Shown: positions 1 through 5,603 of the stretch, piece after piece
How the letters are laid out: the number at the start of each line of letters is the position of its first letter
Numbering within the stretch: position 1 is the stretch's first letter
Source of the DNA: UBA11795 sp964652755
GTDB lineage: Bacteria; Chloroflexota; Dehalococcoidia; Lucifugimonadales; UBA826
NCBI GenBank assembly: GCA_964652755.1
Contig: CAZZBP010000030.1
Coordinates: 1 to 21,886 of the forward strand
Reading direction: 5' to 3'
DNA: 21,886 nucleotides
Notes under the pieces: model-generated
The model's input: the letters and a program-made list of their open reading frames with translations, nothing else
Database searches by the model: none
Told to the model about the DNA's origin: nothing
Made by a program: the position numbers and the translations under genes

Positions 1-125
1 ACTTTGCCATCGTACATTTCGGAAACCACCGAAAAGTTACGATCGAGTGCCTCTATATCGATCACTAAAGCTGGGGTTTCAATGTCTTCTACTCTGGCGC
101 CTATTACTAAATTTCCAGTCAACAA
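1..125 (-). CDS. Second alanine-racemase-fold (D-threonine aldolase / D-serine dehydratase-like) protein, partial at window edge
   Basis: Only the first 41 codons lie in the window. The readable residues include ETPALVIDIEALDRNF, the N-terminal signature of the D-threonine aldolase / D-serine dehydratase family (PLP fold type III). The same signature, DLDTPALFIDKD, opens the gene just upstream at 178-1233, so the two are tandem paralogues. The frame is closed upstream by a TGA, and the only usable starts are two consecutive TTG codons at 125-123 and 122-120. The sequence GAGGTGAT lies a few bases before them and can serve as ribosome binding site. The 52-base gap from the preceding gene suggests co-transcription. 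The PLP-lysine region lies outside the window, so I cannot say whether this copy is catalytically intact. Confidence 0.75.
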   Translation of the reverse strand, partial: MLTGNLVIGARVEDIETPALVIDIEALDRNFSVVSEMYDGK

Positions 126-177
126 CTCAATATCACCTCAAATCTCTTTAAATTTATCTGATTTATATGTATTTACC

Positions 178-1233
178 TCACGCCTCCACCTTTAAGACTG
201 CTGATAATTTTTCATCTGAAATCACATTTACATAATCATAGAGATTGAAAGTGTCACCAATATCGGCGGGAGACAAAACTATTTTCTCTCCGACACTTAG
301 TGATTCGCTTTCTGATTCCAGTATCAACCATCCATGCTCTGCGCTCATCATCTTAATATATGCTGTATTTAAGCCTCCAACTTCTGGTACTCCCTGGTCG
401 GTAGAAATGGCTTTTTGTCCACAGTCAACTAGGGCAAGACCAACTTCAGGGCGACTCATTATCGAAGAAAGCACTCCAAAATGAATCGTTCCCTCCTGAC
501 TATTTAGAGGAGGGTGAAAAATTAAAGGGTCTTCAATAATCTCGGTCAGAAAAGGGAAAGAGACTTGGAGATCATTTGTTGCTGATGCAAACGCCACAAC
601 CGGATGTTGCATCGTGGGATTACAGAGATCATTTTCTTTGAAATATCTCGATAAATTATTAAGTATAGTTATCTTTTCATCTCGCGTGGGTTCACTAGGG
701 AGTTTGAATATGAAACCGATCTCATCAAAACCATTAGATGATCCCAACTCTTCAATTTCTTCCCAATCGATGTCCTCCATTTCCATTCCCATCTGAGCAT
801 GTTCCAAGGCGACACGAATCAGAATATTTACTTTGTTTGCATTTGACGAGGTATCAATCAGATTTTTAAGGGATTCAAACTCCTTTTTCGATGAAATACA
901 AATTGTGAGGTTGCTTTGAGAAATGAGAGACTCAAGAAGCCTCCCGTTATCACTAACAGGTATCCTTCCGACTGTAATATCTTCAAATCCGGCCGATGCA
1001 AAGACCAGCCCCTCAGAAACAGTATCTACAAAGACAGAGGTGACTTCCAACATATGATAAATAGCCGGTGTCCTGAATACGCTACCATTTGACGTCAATT
1101 TAGTTCCTGTCTCTAAGAAAAATGACTTGACTGCCATACAATTTTTAATCATTTGGTCTTTGTCTATGAAAAGCGCTGGAGTGTCTAAATCACACAGGGT
1201 TGATCCTATCGGTTTGATTATTGGACGTTCCAT
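178..1233 (-). CDS. D-threonine aldolase / D-serine dehydratase-fold protein, apparently lacking catalytic residues
   Basis: 351 residues, near the family's usual length. The N-terminus has the DLDTPALFID signature (residues 15-24). Later segments also fit: DCGQKAISTDQGVPEVGG (270-287, like the family's D-G-x-K-a-l-s-x-D stretch) and SAEHGW (297-302, like S-E-E-H-G). Active members are PLP enzymes whose lysine sits in a PHxKTHK motif; here that stretch reads SNGSVFR (48-54), with serine at the lysine position. The C-terminal metal motif (P-x-H-x-C/D) reads PADIG (322-326), so His and Cys/Asp are gone. The R-x-G-V segment after the central strand reads QMGM (147-150). The fold is probably kept but PLP chemistry is unlikely. 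The ATG start has an AGAAGG site 7 bases upstream. A sister gene follows on the same strand. Function unknown: regulatory subunit, binding protein or altered chemistry are all possible. Confidence 0.8.
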   Translation of the reverse strand: MERPIIKPIGSTLCDLDTPALFIDKDQMIKNCMAVKSFFLETGTKLTSNGSVFRTPAIYHMLEVTSVFVDTVSEGLVFASAGFEDITVGRIPVSDNGRLLESLISQSNLTICISSKKEFESLKNLIDTSSNANKVNILIRVALEHAQMGMEMEDIDWEEIEELGSSNGFDEIGFIFKLPSEPTRDEKITILNNLSRYFKENDLCNPTMQHPVVAFASATNDLQVSFPFLTEIIEDPLIFHPPLNSQEGTIHFGVLSSIMSRPEVGLALVDCGQKAISTDQGVPEVGGLNTAYIKMMSAEHGWLILESESESLSVGEKIVLSPADIGDTFNLYDYVNVISDEKLSAVLKVEA

Positions 1234-1310
1234 TTATTGCCTTCTTTTACTGCATTTTCACTATTTGGGGTTTCAGCGTAGGAGCTTATCACAGGTTTTC
1301 CTGGGATGGG

Positions 1311-1341
1311 TTGACTGAAACAACTGGTAAAATCCTAATTT
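1311..1341 (+). promoter_or_regulatory. Possible sigma70 promoter for the membrane-protein gene
   Basis: TTGACT (1311-1316) is a good -35 match. TAATTT (1336-1341) is a modest -10 match, but the spacer is 19 bases, longer than ideal. It lies in the 140-base divergent spacer, about 35 bases before the GTG start at 1374. No convincing promoter was found for the opposite gene. Weak call. Confidence 0.3.
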
Positions 1342-1373
1342 AGTTAAACAATTCAGAGGTATGTCCAAGCAAC

Positions 1374-1889
1374 GTGAAGAAACAAGACGTTCCACAATCT
1401 AACAGTGACGTTCTCCGTATAGAATCAGAATCTAATAACAACAGAACAAGTTTTATTGAACGCAGAGGAAACCAAATTTGTTATCTAATCACAGAGCGTG
1501 ACAATTCTAGGAAAGGTACTATTCCAGCAAAAAGTCTAGATTCTGTCCACCTGGAATATGTTCGACGCGAATCATCTTCCACTATTATTTGGGTGATTCT
1601 CGCTGTGACTTTAGCAATTGCATTCAATTTTCTTATTGAAAACAATTTAATCCGATTATTGGGTATCGGAATAACCTGTGCAATGGCTCTATATCTGCTT
1701 TATGAACATTATACGGGACCAGCGGGAATAAACATCGTGCTATGCACAAGGGCTGCCGAGGTTCGCATGAAGATCATGGACAATTTTAAAACAGAGGAAA
1801 TCGAAGACTTCGTGGACTCACTAATGACTGCAGACTCATCCCCGCCAACGATGGAAGATTCGAAACCGCGGATATTCTCTCCCCGTTAG
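1374..1889 (+). CDS. Small two-helix membrane protein, PH-like flanks, unknown function
   Basis: 171 residues. A polar N-terminal part (1-69) contains strand-like segments (RRGNQICYLITERD, then IPAKSLDSVHLEYVRRES). Two hydrophobic helices follow (about 70-88 and 91-110) with a very short turn, so both ends should be cytoplasmic. After that comes a soluble stretch (GINIVLCTRAAEVRMKIMD) with a helix TEEIEDFVDSLM and a disordered Pro/Ser-rich tail. This layout resembles small bacterial proteins in which a PH-like beta fold is split by a helical hairpin, but I cannot assign a named family. The start is GTG; AGAGGT at 1355-1360 is somewhat far upstream. An ATG at 1361 is in another frame and closes after 13 codons. 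The gene ends six bases before the convergent tsaD stop. Confidence 0.6.
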   Translation: MKKQDVPQSNSDVLRIESESNNNRTSFIERRGNQICYLITERDNSRKGTIPAKSLDSVHLEYVRRESSSTIIWVILAVTLAIAFNFLIENNLIRLLGIGITCAMALYLLYEHYTGPAGINIVLCTRAAEVRMKIMDNFKTEEIEDFVDSLMTADSSPPTMEDSKPRIFSPR

Positions 1890-1895
1890 CCGTGT

Positions 1896-2921
1896 TCATG
1901 TGAGACTGAGATTCGGAATCGCATCCAAATCCCATTGCGAAACATCCAGTTCTTTCAACCTATGAAATGCAGCTGCTGCAATCATTGCTCCATTGTCGGT
2001 GCATATAGACGGCCTAGGAACTATAACTGGGGCCTTAGACATCTGGTTCATTTTTTTCTTGAGTGCACTATTAGCCGCCACGCCGCCACCGATCAATATG
2101 CCCTTTGCGTTGTATTGTTCGACCGCAGAAATTGTCCTGCTGACTAGGCAATCCACTATAGCCTCTTGAAAGGCTGCCGAATATTCTCTCACTTGTGCTA
2201 ATGAAGGAGTTGTCTCTTTATTTTGGGGGTAAAAACCTTCTGACTCAGCTCTTCGCACCACGGCAGTTTTAAGGCCACTGAAACTGAAGTCCATGGAGCC
2301 CTTTATAGAGGGTCTTGGAAAAGGATGCATCTCAAGTTTGGCACCTACAGCTTCCCGCTCAATCTCCGGCCCTCCTGGAAATCCAAGACCTAAAACTCTT
2401 GCTACTTTGTCAAACGCCTCGCCGGCGGCATCATCTCGGGTACGCGCAAGTAACTGATAATCGAGGTGCCCTTTCATTAAGACAATCTCTGTGTGACCAC
2501 CTGATGCAATTAAGCAGACTAGTGGGAATCCCGTATTGACTTTTTCAAAAACTCCTTCCAGCCAACCTGAATAAATGTGTCCTTCAAGATGATTTATACC
2601 TAGAAGAGGTTTATTCCAAGATAATGCGAGGCCCTTCGCGACATTTACACCTACTAAAAGTGAACCGGCAAGACCCGGTCCATACGTTACAGAAACTACA
2701 TCTAGTTGATTCGGTGTTATCGAAGCTTCGTGCAAAGCCTCATTCACTACCGGGATAATGCTGGTTAGGTGCTCCCTCGAAGATATTTCAGGAATTATTC
2801 CTCCATATCGTTCGTGCATGAACGATTGCGAGGAAATTATATTAGACAGAATCGTGACCCCGTTATCAACAACGGCCGCAGTTGTGTCGTCACAGGAAGT
2901 TTCGATACCTAAAATTTTCAA
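1896..2921 (-). CDS. tsaD: tRNA N6-adenosine threonylcarbamoyltransferase TsaD
   Basis: 341 residues, normal length for the TsaD/Kae1/Gcp family. In the cytoplasm TsaD moves the threonylcarbamoyl group from TC-AMP to A37 of ANN-decoding tRNAs, working with TsaB and TsaE, neither of which is encoded here. The sequence shows the N-terminal ASKHA nucleotide-binding start (ILGIETSCDDT, 3-13), the metal-binding His pair in NHLEGH (H111, H115), the ASGGHTE loop (139-145), SFSGLKTA (213-220), GGGVAANS (278-285) and the metal-ligand Asp in CTDNGAM (D309). The start codon is TTG at 2921-2919, overlapping the rpe stop as TTGA. This implies translational coupling to rpe and argH. The stop lies six bases from the convergent membrane-protein gene. 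Confidence 0.97.
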   Translation of the reverse strand: MKILGIETSCDDTTAAVVDNGVTILSNIISSQSFMHERYGGIIPEISSREHLTSIIPVVNEALHEASITPNQLDVVSVTYGPGLAGSLLVGVNVAKGLALSWNKPLLGINHLEGHIYSGWLEGVFEKVNTGFPLVCLIASGGHTEIVLMKGHLDYQLLARTRDDAAGEAFDKVARVLGLGFPGGPEIEREAVGAKLEMHPFPRPSIKGSMDFSFSGLKTAVVRRAESEGFYPQNKETTPSLAQVREYSAAFQEAIVDCLVSRTISAVEQYNAKGILIGGGVAANSALKKKMNQMSKAPVIVPRPSICTDNGAMIAAAAFHRLKELDVSQWDLDAIPNLSLT

Positions 2922-3592
2922 TCTCGATTTCTCTCCAATGCTTGCCTGAGAGCATTCAATCCTTCTTCAACTCTGAAGGAATCATTAAACAAAGCGCTTC
3001 CCACCACAGCAATATCCGTACCAGCTTCAGCAACACCGGCGATTGTGTCTACGTTGATTCCTCCATCAACCTGAATTTGAACATTTAGGCCCTGTTGGGA
3101 AATTTCCCTTCTTATACCTTCTATTTTTCCGATAGTCTGCGGAATGAATGGCTGGCCGACGTAACCTGGTTCGACAGACATAATCAACACTTGATCTAAC
3201 CTTTCGAGGAAGGGGTATAGCGAATGGACCTCGGTTCCTGGCCGTATTGCTATAGATTTACGAAGACCCAAACATTCAAGTTGTTTGAGATCTTCGGAAA
3301 CATCTGTGAGGGCCTCGTAATGGACCGTAATAGAATTAGCACCCGCCTGAGCCAACTCCTCGAAATGTTTATTCGGATCAACGGCCATCATGTGAACATC
3401 AATAAGCAGTGAAGTCGAAGCCCTGACTGCTCGAACGATAGGAGCTCCAAATGTTATTGGAGGGACAAATTGCCCATCCATTACATCAACATGAATGCCA
3501 GAGCATCCCGCGGACTCTGCCTCTCGCACTTGAGCACCCAGGTTTTCAAACTTAGCTGAGAGTATAGAAGGAAACACTCGGAGCTCAGGCAC
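2918..3592 (-). CDS. rpe: Ribulose-phosphate 3-epimerase
   Basis: 224 residues, typical for this TIM-barrel enzyme, which interconverts D-ribulose 5-phosphate and D-xylulose 5-phosphate in the pentose phosphate or Calvin pathways. Visible motifs are PSILSA (8-13, with substrate-binding Ser9), HVDVMDGQFVPPITFG (34-49, metal ligands His34 and Asp36), DVHMM (65-69, His67), SVEPGYVGQPF (139-149) and QVDGGIN (174-180, Asp176), so all expected metal and acid/base residues are present. The start is GTG at 3592; the coding region overlaps the end of argH by 8 bases and the start of tsaD by 4. It is the middle gene of an argH-rpe-tsaD transcription unit. The pathways have no obvious direct link, so the overlap suggests shared housekeeping expression. 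Confidence 0.96.
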   Translation of the reverse strand: MPELRVFPSILSAKFENLGAQVREAESAGCSGIHVDVMDGQFVPPITFGAPIVRAVRASTSLLIDVHMMAVDPNKHFEELAQAGANSITVHYEALTDVSEDLKQLECLGLRKSIAIRPGTEVHSLYPFLERLDQVLIMSVEPGYVGQPFIPQTIGKIEGIRREISQQGLNVQIQVDGGINVDTIAGVAEAGTDIAVVGSALFNDSFRVEEGLNALRQALERNRD

Positions 3593-4976
3593 CGCGATGC
3601 CCTTCTAATCTTCTTCGTGCATCCTTTAAGGCTGAAAGAACTTGACCAGGAGCCGTACCGCCCAAAACATCTTTTGACGCAACCGAGGATTCTACCGTTA
3701 TATTGAAAACGTCCTCTTCAAAGAGCTTAGAAAAATCTAAATATTCCGATAGGGTCAATTCACTGAAAAGTCGTCTATGCTCTGAAGCATAATCTGACAT
3801 CCGACTGACTATAGCGTGCGATTCGCGAAACGGAAGGCCCTTAGAAACTAGATAATCAGCTATATCCGTGGCCAAAACCATTCCCCCTTCTGCAGAATGT
3901 CGAGCCTGATCAATATTTACGGACATGCCAGTTACCATTCCCTCAAAGACCCCTAGGATGGCAATTAAGGTATCGTAACTATCAAAGAACCCCTCCTTGT
4001 CCTCCTGAAGATCACGGTTATACGTCAAAGGCAGGCCTTTCATGACAGTTAGAAGGGAAATCAAGTTACCATATACCCTTCCAGTTTTACCTCTCGATAT
4101 TTCAGCAAAATCTGGATTCCTTTTCTGTGGCATGATGCTGCTACCAGTTGTGTATTCGGAGGGAAGTTTCACGATCGAGAATTCCTCGGTCGTCCATAAA
4201 ATAAGCTCTTCCGAAAACCTGGAAATGTGCATGGCACATGTTGCGGCGGCGGCAAGATAATCTATAACGAAATCTCTGTCTGAGACAGCATCCATACTAT
4301 TTCTACTTATCTCGGCAAACCCGAGTTCTCGCGCAACGAAATCACGGTCAATGGGATATGGTAGGCCTGCAAGGGCTCCACTACCAAGGGGCATTACATC
4401 AGCTGCTTTCCTTACCCTTAAAAATCTTTCGTAATCTCTTTCGAACATTTCAAAATATGCCAGTATGTGATGTGTGAACAGTACAGGCTGTGCTTTTTGT
4501 AGATGGGTATATCCGGGGATTACCGCTTCATGATATTTGTCACCCAAGTGAAGTAAAGAATTTTGAAGCATGGCAACCTTTGCCATTGTGTGTTCGGAGG
4601 CTTCTCTGAGATACAGTCTCATATCTAGGCAGACTTGATCGTTCCTAGAACGAGCAGTGTGGAGTTTTCCTGCACAAGAGCCTATCTTGTCATAGAGTCT
4701 GCGTTCGATATTCATATGTATATCTTCTAATTCTTCTCTCCACGGGAATGATCCGGATTCTATTTCGCCCTTTATTTCCACCAGGCCCGAGCAAATATCA
4801 TCCTTCTCTGAAACGGCGATGATCCCCTGTTTAGCAAGCATGTTGACGTGAGCAATAGAACCCCGTATATCTTGCTTGTAAAGCCGTCGATCATAATGCA
4901 GAGAAACCGTAAAATCTCCAGCGTTCTCAGAAAGGGCTCTTATAGGGGGGTTATTCTTTTCTGTATCGGAATCCAT
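3585..4976 (-). CDS. argH: Argininosuccinate lyase
   Basis: 463 residues from the ATG at 4976. The enzyme splits argininosuccinate into arginine and fumarate, the last step of arginine synthesis. It belongs to the fumarase/aspartase superfamily and is a homotetramer. Motifs are TARSRNDQ (107-114), GYTHLQKAQPV (155-165, catalytic His158) and the superfamily signature GSSIMPQKRNPD (278-289), whose loop carries the catalytic Ser. The frame stays open to a GTG at 5027 (480 residues), but the ATG gives the family's usual spacing to FTVSLHYDRRLY, so I prefer it. The N-terminal WGGRF motif of most ArgH proteins is absent; the stretch before FTVSL reads NNPPIRALSENAGD. No strong ribosome binding site precedes either start. 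It is first in the argH-rpe-tsaD operon and divergent from the exonuclease gene. Confidence 0.95.
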   Translation of the reverse strand: MDSDTEKNNPPIRALSENAGDFTVSLHYDRRLYKQDIRGSIAHVNMLAKQGIIAVSEKDDICSGLVEIKGEIESGSFPWREELEDIHMNIERRLYDKIGSCAGKLHTARSRNDQVCLDMRLYLREASEHTMAKVAMLQNSLLHLGDKYHEAVIPGYTHLQKAQPVLFTHHILAYFEMFERDYERFLRVRKAADVMPLGSGALAGLPYPIDRDFVARELGFAEISRNSMDAVSDRDFVIDYLAAAATCAMHISRFSEELILWTTEEFSIVKLPSEYTTGSSIMPQKRNPDFAEISRGKTGRVYGNLISLLTVMKGLPLTYNRDLQEDKEGFFDSYDTLIAILGVFEGMVTGMSVNIDQARHSAEGGMVLATDIADYLVSKGLPFRESHAIVSRMSDYASEHRRLFSELTLSEYLDFSKLFEEDVFNITVESSVASKDVLGGTAPGQVLSALKDARRRLEGHRGA

Positions 4977-5067
4977 GATCCTAGTCCGGCTGTTACTTAA
5001 ACTGTCAGTTATATTCCTAAACCTCACAATCTTAAAGCTAGGTCTACTTCCATGATATACGAAACAA

Positions 5068-5099
5068 TTGAACGTTTGTTTGCATCACAATGCTATACT
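5068..5099 (+). promoter_or_regulatory. Extended -10 promoter for the exonuclease/helicase/glycosylase cluster
   Basis: TGCTATACT (5091-5099) combines a near-consensus -10 box (TATACT) with a TG extension. A TTGAAC at 5068-5073 could be a -35 box, but the spacer is 20 bases, so the TG extension probably carries recognition. Transcription would begin near 5106, giving a leader of about 15 bases. No Shine-Dalgarno sequence is visible before the ATG at 5121. Confidence 0.5.
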
Positions 5100-5120
5100 C
5101 GTCGCATTCGCTAAACTAGT

Positions 5121-5594
5121 ATGTTTGACTCTCACTCAGATTCGCTCACAAATACGATGTTTGCCGCCGTTGACTTGGAAACTACGGGTCTTGATCCGTT
5201 GCACGACCAGATTATTGAAGTGGCAGTACAGCGGTTTACGTTGAATGGTGAAGCAGGCCATTTCAGTGCTCTTGTCAATTCGGATATACCAATCCCAACG
5301 GAAATCTCAAGGTTAACGGGTATAACGTCTAATGATTTGGTAAATGCCCCAGGTTTCAATGAGATCAAAAATCAAGTTAGTGCAGTTCTGCGAGGAGCAG
5401 TACTTGTGGGACACAACATAAATTTTGATCTCAAATTCCTTGGTAAACACGGAATTAGTCCTACCGGGGGAATAATAGACACGTTAGATCTCGCTTACAT
5501 AATCGATCGAGACAGCCCAGACTACCGACTTCAAACGCTGACGGAACGTTACCAAATAGATCCTGGAACTAAACACCGTGCCCTATCAGCCTGA
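5121..5594 (+). CDS. DnaQ-like 3'-5' exonuclease domain, cut at the ExoIII motif by an in-frame TGA
   Basis: 157 residues of DEDDh exonuclease fold. ExoI is VDLETTGLDP (17-26; Asp18, Glu20) and ExoII is GHNINFDLKFL (97-107; Asp103). The ExoIII motif should be H-x4-D, as in HRALSDA, but the protein ends HRALSA-stop (His152; Ala where Asp is expected). The reading frame continues directly after the TGA (5592-5594) as ISTMNLFLLLLGKL, which looks like the missing last helix of the same domain and runs on, in the same frame, into the DinG-like helicase. In many Firmicutes and Chloroflexota the two domains form one protein, so this looks like the 5' half of a split fusion gene. As read, the nuclease lacks one of its acidic metal ligands. 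A recent mutation, a sequencing error or recoding cannot be separated from the sequence alone. Confidence 0.8.
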   Translation: MFDSHSDSLTNTMFAAVDLETTGLDPLHDQIIEVAVQRFTLNGEAGHFSALVNSDIPIPTEISRLTGITSNDLVNAPGFNEIKNQVSAVLRGAVLVGHNINFDLKFLGKHGISPTGGIIDTLDLAYIIDRDSPDYRLQTLTERYQIDPGTKHRALSA

Positions 5595-5603
5595 ATCTCC
5601 ACA

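Noticed and set aside
4..195. Plus-strand 63-codon ORF at the window start
   Set aside because: It is antisense to the partial PLP-fold gene, whose conserved N-terminal signature on the minus strand is the better reading.
5592..5594. TGA recoded as an amino acid across the genome
   Set aside because: Several genes here (rpe, argH, ispE, tsaD, PHP) end normally at TGA at family-typical lengths, so TGA is a working stop codon.
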